NCBI GenBank assembly: GCA_021771675.1 | Contig: JAETOP010000045.1 | Span: 1 to 27,228, forward strand | Length of the DNA: 27,228 nt | Direction of reading: 5' to 3' | Source: Oscillospiraceae bacterium | GTDB lineage: Bacteria; Bacillota_A; Clostridia; Oscillospirales; Oscillospiraceae | In this document: piece by piece, positions 7,303 through 13,901 of the stretch | How the letters are laid out: every line of letters begins with the position of its first letter | Position numbering within the stretch: position 1 is the stretch's first letter | The notes under the pieces: model-generated | What the model saw: the letters and a program-made list of their open reading frames with translations, nothing else | Databases searched by the model: none | What the model was told of the DNA's origin: nothing | Translations under genes and position numbers: made by a program

Positions 7303-7433
7303 ACCCATGGCCGGATATCATATTTTTTCTGTATATACAGCAGCCTCAAGGAGGACTGCGGAATTTTTTTATTCGACACATTTCTATCTCTTTTCCCAAC
7401 AGATTACAAAAGGATACAATGTTTTTATGACAG

Positions 7434-7466
7434 GCGCACCTGGAATTCTTCGGGTGCGCTTTTTTT
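7434..7466 (+). terminator. Intrinsic terminator before the replication genes
   Basis: GCGCACC at 7434-7440 pairs with GGTGCGC at 7453-7459, loop of 12 bases, then seven T at 7460-7466. Confidence 0.8.
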
Positions 7467-7520
7467 GCGCTTTTGGCTGCAGGCATCAGCCGCCGTTCAG
7501 GGGCCGTGCGCCCCCTCCGG

Positions 7521-7550
7521 TCTTGAAAATTGTTTAACCAAATTTCAAGA
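7521..7550 (+). promoter_or_regulatory. Palindrome directly before the sigma-like gene, possible operator
   Basis: TCTTGAAA at 7521-7528 mirrors TTTCAAGA at 7543-7550; TTG at 7530-7532 mirrors CAA at 7539-7541, with a symmetric A/A mismatch and a 6-base centre. It ends two bases before the GGAGG ribosome site at 7553-7557. It could be an operator for a dimer or an RNA hairpin acting on translation of the gene at 7566. Confidence 0.55.
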
Positions 7551-7565
7551 CTGGAGGAAATCTGA

Positions 7566-7952
7566 ATGAAAATTAAATATGAATTTGCGGATGGGACTGT
7601 ATCAGAGGTTGAGGTGGAGGAATCCATCGGTGCCGTCATCATTGAGGACAGGCGGCTGGAAGACAACCTTTCCCGCAAGGAACATTACCACTGTTATTCG
7701 CTGGATGCAGCTCAGTTCGAAGGTGCAGAGTATTCTGACGGGGAAACGCCGGAAACGAAGATGGAGCGTGAAATGGACACGGAGCGTATCGCCCAGGCAT
7801 TGGACGGGCTGTCGGAAGTGCAGCGCAGGCGGATTCTGATGCTGGCGGGCGGTATGTCCGTCAACGAGATTGCGCGTAAGGAAGGCGTGCATCACAGCGT
7901 GGTCTCAGAAACGATATCTGCGGCCCGGAAAAAATTTAAAAAGTTTTTCTAA
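7566..7952 (+). CDS. Sigma-70 region-4-like protein
   Basis: 128-residue protein with an N-terminal strand-rich part (MKIKYEFADGTVSEVEVEE) and a C-terminal sigma region 4 domain. The C-terminal part reads LSEVQRRRILMLAGGMSVNE, then IARKEGVHHSVVSETI, with a recognisable helix-turn-helix at about residues 96-118 and a basic end (RKKFKKFF). It lacks sigma regions 2 and 3, so it cannot act as a complete sigma factor; short proteins of this type occur at the head of replication modules in Firmicutes prophages and conjugative elements and probably act as transcription regulators. GGAGGAAA gives a good start. The palindrome just upstream suggests regulation, perhaps by the protein itself. Confidence 0.8.
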   Translation: MKIKYEFADGTVSEVEVEESIGAVIIEDRRLEDNLSRKEHYHCYSLDAAQFEGAEYSDGETPETKMEREMDTERIAQALDGLSEVQRRRILMLAGGMSVNEIARKEGVHHSVVSETISAARKKFKKFF

Positions 7953-8036
7953 AAACACCCCGCCGAACACCCCTCAAAATCTCCGTATAGTGAAGGGCAT
8001 GAAATCAGCCGCCCTTCGGAAATGGAGGAGATGGAA

Positions 8037-8255
8037 ATGGAACACACATTGAGGATCAGTGTTTCAAAGGAGCCGGCATCCGGCGGGATCGTGAGCTGCC
8101 GCCATATCTCCGTGAGGGAGCGTTTCTTACGCTTCCTCCTTGGGGAGAAGCGGAGGGTGGCCATCATCGTGCCGGGCGATTCTGTCCGGGAACTGGCAAT
8201 CAGTGAAGTCATGGAAGGAGGAAACGTACATGGGAAAAGTGAAGTTACTGCTTGA
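8037..8255 (+). CDS. Small phage protein of unknown function
   Basis: 72-residue protein beginning MEHTLRISVSKEPASGGIV. It contains CRHISVRERFLRFLLGEKRR, an amphipathic basic segment, and then a strand-rich VAIIVPGDSVRELAISEV. The start at 8037 is favoured over ATGs at 8022 and 8031 because GGAGGAG at 8024-8030 leaves 6 bases to 8037 and none to 8031. The end overlaps the next gene by 26 bases in another frame. Genes of this size and place, between a sigma-like gene and a DUF2800 gene, are usual in related prophages. No function is assigned. Confidence 0.65.
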   Translation: MEHTLRISVSKEPASGGIVSCRHISVRERFLRFLLGEKRRVAIIVPGDSVRELAISEVMEGGNVHGKSEVTA

Positions 8256-8598
8256 TGTCATAGGGGACCTGCGTTCCCTTGCCGACAACTTACAGGCTGT
8301 TGCGGATGCAGTGGCGGACAACGGTGCCGTGGAAGCAGGGAGGACAGATACAAAGGAGCCGGAAAAAGCGGGAAAGGCTGGGAAGGCGGCAAAGAAAGAG
8401 GAAAAGCCTGCGGCAAAGCAGGAGCCGGAGGAGAGGCCGCTGACGCTGGAGGAAGTCCGCGCAGTGCTGGCGGAGAAGTCCCGCTCCGGACACACGGAGG
8501 AAGTGCGGGAACTGCTGAATAAACACGGCGCGGATAAGCTGTCGGAGATCGACCCGGCGGAGTATGCGGCACTGCTGGCGGAAGCGGAGGTGCTGTGA
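8230..8598 (+). CDS. Phage protein of the family often labelled Rrp5-like
   Basis: 122-residue protein. Residues 1-30 form a helix (MGKVKLLLDVIGDLRSLADN). The middle is a Lys/Ala/Glu-rich linker (about 36-65). The C-terminus is a compact helical domain beginning PLTLEEVRAVLAEKSRSGHT and ending DPAEYAALLAEAEVL. Databases often call this family rRNA biogenesis protein Rrp5, which is almost certainly a mislabel caused by the low-complexity linker. Its steady place before DUF2800/DUF2815 genes suggests a role in phage DNA metabolism (inference). AAGGAGGAA lies 7 bases before ATG 8230. The TGA overlaps the next ATG by one base. Confidence 0.75.
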   Translation: MGKVKLLLDVIGDLRSLADNLQAVADAVADNGAVEAGRTDTKEPEKAGKAGKAAKKEEKPAAKQEPEERPLTLEEVRAVLAEKSRSGHTEEVRELLNKHGADKLSEIDPAEYAALLAEAEVL

Positions 8599-9719
8599 TG
8601 GGAAGACACGCTTTATTGTCAGCATCCTCCAGCCACCGGTGGCTTGCCTGCCCGCCGTCTGCAAGGCTCTGTGAAAATTATGAGGATACGGGCAGCGAAT
8701 ACGCGCAGCAGGGCACCGATGCCCACAGCCTGTGCGAACACAAGCTGAAGCTGTCCCTTGGGATGGAAACCGAAGACCCGACAGAGGAGCTTTCCTTTTA
8801 CGATGAGGAGATGGAGGAATGCGCCTGCGGGTATGCGGAGTATGTCCTCTCGCTGGTGGAGGAGGCCAAGAAAATCTGCAAAGACCCTGTGGTGCTGATC
8901 GAGCAGCGGCTGGACTTTTCCCGGTATGTGGAAGAGGGCTTCGGCACAGGTGACTGCGTCATCATCGCAGACGGGACGCTGTATATCATCGACTACAAGC
9001 ACGGCAAGGGCGTGGAGGTTTCCGCAGAAGGAAACCCGCAGATGATGCTGTATGCCCTGGGCGCATTGGAGCTGTTTGACGGCATCTATGACATTGACGC
9101 CGTCCGCATGGCGATCTACCAGCCGCGCCGTGAGAATGTCAGCGTGTATGCCATGGCGAAGGATGACCTTCTCCAGTGGGCGGAAGGAGAGCTTTCCGAA
9201 AAGGCAAAGCTGGCCTATGCCGGGGAGGGTGAGTTCTGTGCGGGGGAACACTGCAAATTCTGCAAGGCGAAGGCGGTCTGCAGGAAACGGGCGGAATACA
9301 ACCTGGAGCTTGCGAAGTATGACTTCGAGATGCCCGCCACGCTGGAGGATGACGAGATTGCGGCGATCCTTGTGAAAGCGGATGAGCTGGCGGCATGGGC
9401 GGCGGATGTGAAAGAGTTTGCATTGCAGCAGGCGTTAAGCGGTGTGAAGTATGCCGGGTTCAAGGTTGTGGCCGGAAGGTCCAACCGGAAGTACACGGAT
9501 GAGGATGCCGTTGCGGATACCGTGAAGAAGGCGGGCTTTGACCCGTATGAGCCAAAACTGCTCGGAATCACAGCCATGGAGAAACTGCTCGGCAAGAAGA
9601 AGTTTGCGGAGATTTTAAAGGGCCTTGTGGAGAAGCCGCAGGGCAAGCCTGCGTTAGTCCCGGAGAGCGACAAGCGGCCGGAGATGAACACGGCGCAGGA
9701 AGATTTCAAGGAAGATTAG
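8598..9719 (+). CDS. DUF2800 protein, RecB/Cas4-like PD-(D/E)XK nuclease
   Basis: 373-residue protein. The nuclease core is visible as GFGTGDCVIIADG (D119) and IIDYKHGKG (D132, K134), with an upstream E102 in LIEQRLDF, matching the D...(D/E)XK pattern of RecB-type nucleases. A Cys cluster C219, C222, C228 (HCKFCKAKAVC) together with one early Cys (C18 or C25) fits the Fe-S-binding arrangement known from Cas4/AddB-type nucleases. The N-terminal LLSASSSHRWLACPPSARL is the family hallmark. In phages it is linked with the ssDNA-binding DUF2815 protein, which is the next gene here, suggesting a recombination or end-processing pair. The start ATG overlaps the upstream stop (TGATG). Confidence 0.88.
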   Translation: MGRHALLSASSSHRWLACPPSARLCENYEDTGSEYAQQGTDAHSLCEHKLKLSLGMETEDPTEELSFYDEEMEECACGYAEYVLSLVEEAKKICKDPVVLIEQRLDFSRYVEEGFGTGDCVIIADGTLYIIDYKHGKGVEVSAEGNPQMMLYALGALELFDGIYDIDAVRMAIYQPRRENVSVYAMAKDDLLQWAEGELSEKAKLAYAGEGEFCAGEHCKFCKAKAVCRKRAEYNLELAKYDFEMPATLEDDEIAAILVKADELAAWAADVKEFALQQALSGVKYAGFKVVAGRSNRKYTDEDAVADTVKKAGFDPYEPKLLGITAMEKLLGKKKFAEILKGLVEKPQGKPALVPESDKRPEMNTAQEDFKED

Positions 9720-9735
9720 TCAGGAGGAAAATCAT

Positions 9736-10302
9736 ATGTCAAACACAGCCAATAATCCAACGAAAGTGATCACCGGCCCCAACACCCGGTGGAGCTACTG
9801 CAACGCATGGGAAGCGAAGGCAATTAACGGGGGAACGCCGAAGTTCTCCGTGTCGCTCATCATCCCGAAGTCGGATAAGAAGACCATTGCAAAGATTGAG
9901 GAAGCGATCAAGGCGGCGTATCGCGAGGGCGAGGCGAAGCTGAAGGGGAACGGCAGGAGCGTCCCTGCGCTTTCCGTACTGAAGACCCCGTTGCGTGACG
10001 GGGATGTGGAGCGCCCGGATGATGAGGCTTATGCGGATTCCTATTTCGTCAATGCCAACAGCTCCACGGCTCCGGGAATCGTGGATGCGGACCGCCAGCC
10101 GATCCTTGACCATTCCGAGGTGTACAGCGGCGTGTACGGCAGGGCGAGCATCAATTTCTATGCTTTCAATTCCAACGGGAATAAGGGTATCGCCTGCGGG
10201 CTGAACAATTTACAGAAGATCCGTGACGGGGAGCCGCTGGGCGGCAGGTCCCGTGCGGAGGATGACTTTGCGGATGAGGACGAGGAGGATTTCCTGTCAT
10301 AA
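9736..10302 (+). CDS. DUF2815 protein, probable phage ssDNA-binding protein
   Basis: 188-residue protein beginning MSNTANNPTKVITGPNTRWS, the typical start of DUF2815. The body is strand-rich with FSVSLIIPKSDKKT, LKTPLRDGD, SYFVNANS and VYGRASINFYAFN, consistent with an OB-fold of the T7 gp2.5-like type. The C-terminus is strongly acidic (DDFADEDEEDFLS), as in many single-strand DNA-binding proteins, where the tail contacts partner proteins. AGGAGGAAAATCAT precedes the ATG. Between the nuclease and the DNA polymerase, its likely job is to coat single strands at the phage fork or during recombination. Confidence 0.85.
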   Translation: MSNTANNPTKVITGPNTRWSYCNAWEAKAINGGTPKFSVSLIIPKSDKKTIAKIEEAIKAAYREGEAKLKGNGRSVPALSVLKTPLRDGDVERPDDEAYADSYFVNANSSTAPGIVDADRQPILDHSEVYSGVYGRASINFYAFNSNGNKGIACGLNNLQKIRDGEPLGGRSRAEDDFADEDEEDFLS

Positions 10303-10394
10303 CCAGATAGAGAAAAGCACAGCCGCCGGGTGGCGGGGAACGGGCGTCTGCCTTTTCCCTGCCGCCCTTAAGGCGGTGAAAGGAGCTGGTAGGA
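10303..10394 (+). other. Leader with competing GC-rich hairpins before the polymerase
   Basis: CCGCC at 10323-10327 pairs with GGCGG at 10332-10336, and CCGCC at 10362-10366 pairs with GGCGG at 10372-10376. The inner GGCGGGGAA (10332-10340) could instead pair with TTTTCCCTGCCGCC (10353-10366), so two alternative folds are possible. The last hairpin contains CTTAAGGCGGT, also present in near-identical form near 25767-25777. Confidence 0.4.
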
Positions 10395-12323
10395 TTGAAG
10401 TCTATAGAAATTGACATTGAGACGTACAGCGATGTGGATTTGTCCAAATGTGGCGTTTACAGATATTCTTCCTCGCCTAATTTTGAGATTCTGCTGTTTG
10501 GGTATAGCGTGGATGGCGGGGAAGTGCGGGTGGTTGATTTATGCCAGGGAGAAAACATCCCTGTGGAAATCCTGGCGGCGATCTCAGATGAGTCTGTCAC
10601 CAAGTGGGCATTTAATGCCATGTTCGAGAGGGTGTGCCTGTCAAATTACCTTGGGGAATGGCTGGAGCCGGAATCGTGGAAATGCTCCATGGTCTGGTCT
10701 GCCACGCTTGGCCTTCCGCTGTCTTTGGAAAATGTGGGCGCGGTGCTTGGGCTGGAAAAGCAGAAGCTGTCGGAAGGGAAAGACCTGATCCGGTATTTCT
10801 GTGTCCCCTGCAAGCCGACCAAGGCGAACGGCGGCCGGACACGGAACCTGCCGGAGCATGACAGGGAGAAGTGGGGGCGGTTCAAAGCCTATAACCTGCG
10901 CGATGTGGAGGCAGAAATGCAGATACAGCAGAGGCTTTCAAAGTTCCCGGTTCCGGATTTTGTGTGGGAGGAATACTGGCAGGACCAGGAGATCAACGAC
11001 CGGGGCATCGGGGTGGATATGGAGATGGTCGCGCAGGCAATCGCCATGGATGGCCGTTCCAAGTCGGAGCTGTCAGCCGCCATGCAGAAACTGACGGAAC
11101 TGGAGAACCCCAATTCCGTGCAGCAGATGAAGCAGTGGCTTTCGGAGAACGGGATGGAGACGGATTCCCTTGATAAAAAGGCGGTGGCGGAACTGTTAAA
11201 GACTGCGCCGGAGCCTTTGGGGGAGGCACTTGCCCTGCGGCAGCAGCTTGCAAAGTCCTCGGTGAAGAAATACCAGGCGATGGAGAATGCGGTGTGCGCG
11301 GACAGCCGTGCGCACGGGATGTTCCAGTTTTACGGAGCCAATAGGACTGGCCGGTATAGCGGCCGCATTATACAGTTGCAGAATCTGCCCCAGAACCATA
11401 TCCCTGACTTGGCGCAGGCGCGGGAACTTGTGAAATCAGGGGATTTTGATGCCCTTGCCATGCTCTATGAGGACATCCCGGATACGCTCTCACAGCTCAT
11501 CCGCACGGCTTTCGTGCCGCAGGACGGAAGGAAGTTCATCGTGGCGGACTTTTCCGCAATCGAGGCGAGGGTGCTCGCATGGATCGCCGGGGAGCGGTGG
11601 CGGATTAAAGTGTTCGAAGGCGGCGGTGATATTTACTGCGCCTCGGCAAGCCAGATGTTCCATGTGCCGGTGGAAAAGCACGGCGTGAACGGGCATCTGC
11701 GTCAGAAAGGTAAAATAGCCGAATTAGCACTCGGCTATGGCGGATCAGTCGGGGCATTGAAATCCATGGGCGCATTGGAGATGGGGATTGCGGAGGAAGA
11801 GCTGCAGCCGCTTGTGTCAGCATGGCGGGATTCCAACCCAAGCATTACGGAGTTCTGGTGGGCAGCAGACCGTGCCGTGAAGGAATGCATCAAAAAGAGA
11901 GTGCCAACGGAAACACACGGCATCCGCTTTGATTACCAGAGCGGGATGCTGTTCATCACGCTTTTTTCCGGGCGGCGGCTTGCGTATGTGAAGCCGAGGA
12001 TTGGCGAGAACCGGTTTGGCGGGGAGTCCGTCACTTACATGGGCGTGAGCGGCACGAAGAAATGGGAGCGGCTGGAAAGCTATGGCCCCAAGTTTGTGGA
12101 GAACATTGTGCAGGCGGTCAGCCGGGATATTCTCTGCTATGCCATGCGGACTTTACGGAACTGTGCAATCGTGGCTACGGTGCATGATGAGATCATAATT
12201 GAAGCGGACAGGAGGATGTCTCTTTCTGCCGTATGTGAACAGATGGGAAGGACGCCGCCCTGGGCGAAAGGGCTGCTGCTCCGGGCAGATGGCTATGAAT
12301 GCGATTTTTACCAGAAGGATTAG
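10395..12323 (+). CDS. Family A DNA polymerase (phage replicative)
   Basis: 642-residue polymerase. The N-terminus starts with IEIDIETYSDVDL, the Exo I motif of a 3'-5' exonuclease domain (about residues 1-180). The palm and fingers follow: RTGRYSGRIIQLQNLP, motif A FIVADFSAIEARVLAW (catalytic Asp at 385), motif B RQKGKIAELALGYGG, and motif C VATVHDEII (H597, D598, E599). All residues for synthesis are present. It lacks the 5'-3' exonuclease of bacterial Pol I, as usual for phage enzymes. The start TTG 10395 is supported by the family N-terminus and by AAAGGAG upstream with somewhat long spacing. It is the replicative polymerase of this prophage, working with the primase-helicase at 13894. 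Confidence 0.95.
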   Translation: MKSIEIDIETYSDVDLSKCGVYRYSSSPNFEILLFGYSVDGGEVRVVDLCQGENIPVEILAAISDESVTKWAFNAMFERVCLSNYLGEWLEPESWKCSMVWSATLGLPLSLENVGAVLGLEKQKLSEGKDLIRYFCVPCKPTKANGGRTRNLPEHDREKWGRFKAYNLRDVEAEMQIQQRLSKFPVPDFVWEEYWQDQEINDRGIGVDMEMVAQAIAMDGRSKSELSAAMQKLTELENPNSVQQMKQWLSENGMETDSLDKKAVAELLKTAPEPLGEALALRQQLAKSSVKKYQAMENAVCADSRAHGMFQFYGANRTGRYSGRIIQLQNLPQNHIPDLAQARELVKSGDFDALAMLYEDIPDTLSQLIRTAFVPQDGRKFIVADFSAIEARVLAWIAGERWRIKVFEGGGDIYCASASQMFHVPVEKHGVNGHLRQKGKIAELALGYGGSVGALKSMGALEMGIAEEELQPLVSAWRDSNPSITEFWWAADRAVKECIKKRVPTETHGIRFDYQSGMLFITLFSGRRLAYVKPRIGENRFGGESVTYMGVSGTKKWERLESYGPKFVENIVQAVSRDILCYAMRTLRNCAIVATVHDEIIIEADRRMSLSAVCEQMGRTPPWAKGLLLRADGYECDFYQKD

Positions 12324-12334
12324 GCAGGGGGTGC

Positions 12335-12670
12335 ATGATGGAACGGCTGCGGATTGAATACGGGATGGGATATATGGAGCTGAACATTGAGGCGTTCTTC
12401 CCCTGCAAGATGCCGGCGGCAAGGAAAGCCGCGAGGCTCATCAATTCATACTGCTCTGATGAAACGAGGGCGGAGCTGCTTTCGGAGCTGTGGGAGCTGG
12501 CAGACGGGTATGCGGCACTATGCAAAATGTACAAAGAAATAGAGGAGGCGCTTCCTGCGGATACCCCGGAGCGGAGGCGCTGGAGGGCGCAGTTCAACAA
12601 AACGGAAACCCTCCGCAGAAGGATGGCGGGGAATATCAGATTGATTTCAGGAGGGATAAAAGATGACTGA
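12335..12670 (+). CDS. Small helical phage protein of unknown function
   Basis: 111-residue protein beginning MMERLRIEYGMGYMELNIEA. It then reads FFPCKMPAARKAARLINSYC and continues with long helices containing ELLSELWELADGYAALCKMY and RRWRAQFNKTETLRRRM. It is probably a helical bundle. ATG 12335 or 12338 could be used; GCAGGGGG is upstream. The stop overlaps the next gene by 8 bases. Proteins of this type sit just after the polymerase in related prophages; no known domain is visible. Confidence 0.7.
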   Translation: MMERLRIEYGMGYMELNIEAFFPCKMPAARKAARLINSYCSDETRAELLSELWELADGYAALCKMYKEIEEALPADTPERRRWRAQFNKTETLRRRMAGNIRLISGGIKDD

Positions 12671-12851
12671 TGTGATGCCGGAATGCAGGACACACGGCGA
12701 CTGTTTCGCAAACAGGGGCGGCGTCTGCACCTGCTTAAAGGACAATGACTTTGGCGGGAGGGACTGCCCGTTTTACAAGCCTGCGGACACAGTCCGGGAA
12801 GGCCGGCGCAGGCAGAATGGAGGTATGGTTGATGGGAATCAGCAGATATAA
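12663..12851 (+). CDS. Small Cys-rich phage protein
   Basis: 62-residue protein with five Cys within residues 7-35 (CRTHGDC, then GGVCTC and, after a gap, RDCPFYK). The spacing suggests a small metal- or disulfide-stabilised fold. It overlaps the preceding gene by 8 bases and the next by 20, typical of compact phage operons. RBS-like AGGAGGGATAAAAG precedes the ATG. Function unknown. Confidence 0.65.
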   Translation: MTDVMPECRTHGDCFANRGGVCTCLKDNDFGGRDCPFYKPADTVREGRRRQNGGMVDGNQQI

Positions 12852-13260
12852 CAGCGAGGGATACAGCGACCCGACGAGCCATGCGGCGTTATCGGGAATC
12901 CAGAAGGAGGAAAAGGCGGCGAAGCGGGCATACCGGCCGCTTGTCTATATATGCTCCCCGTTTGCCGGGGACAGGTCAGGGAACACGCAGAAGGCGAGGC
13001 GGTACAGCAGGTTTGCGGTGGAGAACGGCGTGATACCGCTCGCCCCGCACCTTTTGTTTCCGCAGTTCCTGGATGACGGGAAGCCTGCGGAGCGGGCAAT
13101 CGGGATGTTCATGGGGCTGGTGCTTTTGGGGAAGTGTGAGCAGTTGTGGGTGTTCGGCGGCACCATATCCACGGGGATGGCGGCGGAGATTGAGAAAGCG
13201 GAAAAGCGGGGTATGCCAATCCGCTATTTCACAGAAAACTGCGAGGAGGTTGGAGGCTGA
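12832..13260 (+). CDS. DUF4406-like protein, nucleoside deoxyribosyltransferase fold
   Basis: 142-residue protein. The core reads RPLVYICSPFAGDRSGNTQK, then YSRFAVENGVIPLAPHLLFP, then EQLWVFGGTISTGMAAEIEK and a last strand MPIRYF. This is the Rossmann-like pattern of DUF4406 and the nucleoside 2-deoxyribosyltransferase group. In family enzymes a Glu near the ISxGMxxEI segment acts as nucleophile; here E at the GMAAEIEKA segment is a candidate. Phage members are thought to act on nucleotides, but the substrate is unknown. The start at 12832 is chosen for GGAGGT at 12819-12824; earlier codons belong to the overlapping Cys-rich gene. The stop overlaps the next ATG by one base. Confidence 0.8.
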   Translation: MGISRYNSEGYSDPTSHAALSGIQKEEKAAKRAYRPLVYICSPFAGDRSGNTQKARRYSRFAVENGVIPLAPHLLFPQFLDDGKPAERAIGMFMGLVLLGKCEQLWVFGGTISTGMAAEIEKAEKRGMPIRYFTENCEEVGG

Positions 13261-13901
13261 TGGGGGAAATGAAAGCTATACAGACAGAATACAAGGGGTA
13301 TTTATTCCGGTCCCGGCTGGAGGCAAGGTGGGCGGTGTTCTTTGATGCCTGCGGTGTGGATTGGGAATATGAGCCGGAAGGGTATGGCCTTGGGAACGGG
13401 ATTCATTACCTGCCGGATTTCCTGCTCAAAAGGGTGCAGCTTGGCGGCTATGGCTCCGGCAGTGAGTTTTCGGAAATACGCAGCCTTTATGTTGAAGTGA
13501 AGGGGCAGATGACGCAGGCAGATTCTGAAAAGATACTGGCATTCTATAAAGCCGGGCTTGCGGATGGGCTGCCTGCCATATCGGATACGCCTGTTTTAGT
13601 TCTGGGGGACATCCCGCCAGGGACAACGCTGGACAGGATGCGGTCATGGGTAGATGGGGAAAGCGGCAGGCCGTTTCCGTGGGAAGCGCGGGCGTTCCAT
13701 TTCGGCACGGTTGACGGTATGGACTGCACGGCTTTCCCCTGCGTCAACCGTGAGGGACATCTGGAGCTGTTCGGACAGGCGGAAGAATACAACCGGCGTT
13801 TCATAGACCGCAGGGCAACGGAGCGGGCATACCGCCTTGCAAGGCAGGCGCGGTTTGAACATGGGGAAACGCCAAAAGTAAGGAGGGCGCGCTATGCGTG
13901 A
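13260..13901 (+). CDS. Phage PD-(D/E)XK nuclease
   Basis: 213-residue protein. A restriction-endonuclease-like core is visible: SRLEARWAVFFDACG (E in helix 1), WEYEPEGY, HYLPDFLL (catalytic Asp) and YVEVKGQM (E-x-K). A flexible Gly/Ser segment sits between the PDF and EVK strands. The C-terminal 100 residues are less conserved and end in a basic, Arg-rich helix that could bind DNA. Proteins of this type are found in replication modules and may process replication or recombination intermediates (inference). GGAGG lies 3 bases ahead of ATG 13260; the ATG at 13269 is an alternative. It overlaps the primase-helicase gene by 8 bases. Confidence 0.8.
   Translation: MGEMKAIQTEYKGYLFRSRLEARWAVFFDACGVDWEYEPEGYGLGNGIHYLPDFLLKRVQLGGYGSGSEFSEIRSLYVEVKGQMTQADSEKILAFYKAGLADGLPAISDTPVLVLGDIPPGTTLDRMRSWVDGESGRPFPWEARAFHFGTVDGMDCTAFPCVNREGHLELFGQAEEYNRRFIDRRATERAYRLARQARFEHGETPKVRRARYA

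Larger units (their letters stand above)
7166..7537 (+). pseudogene. Doubtful short ORF with a plausible first 30 codons
   Basis: The frame opens well (AAAGGA 8 bases ahead of ATG 7166) and the first residues MSEKIISIRSGNEKFTMSV look like a real protein start, on to about YEAWKDSASEEAG. After that the translation becomes low-quality, runs through a 20-bp inverted repeat (7283-7302) and an intrinsic terminator (7434-7466), and loses coding character. I take it as the head of a truncated gene or a short leader peptide and not a 123-residue protein. It lies between the terminator at 7040 and the first clear phage gene at 7566. Confidence 0.35.

Noticed and set aside
8598..9719. Cas4 of a CRISPR adaptation module
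   Set aside because: The nuclease and Cys cluster are Cas4-like, but the N-terminal signature and the DUF2815 and polymerase neighbours identify the phage DUF2800 family.
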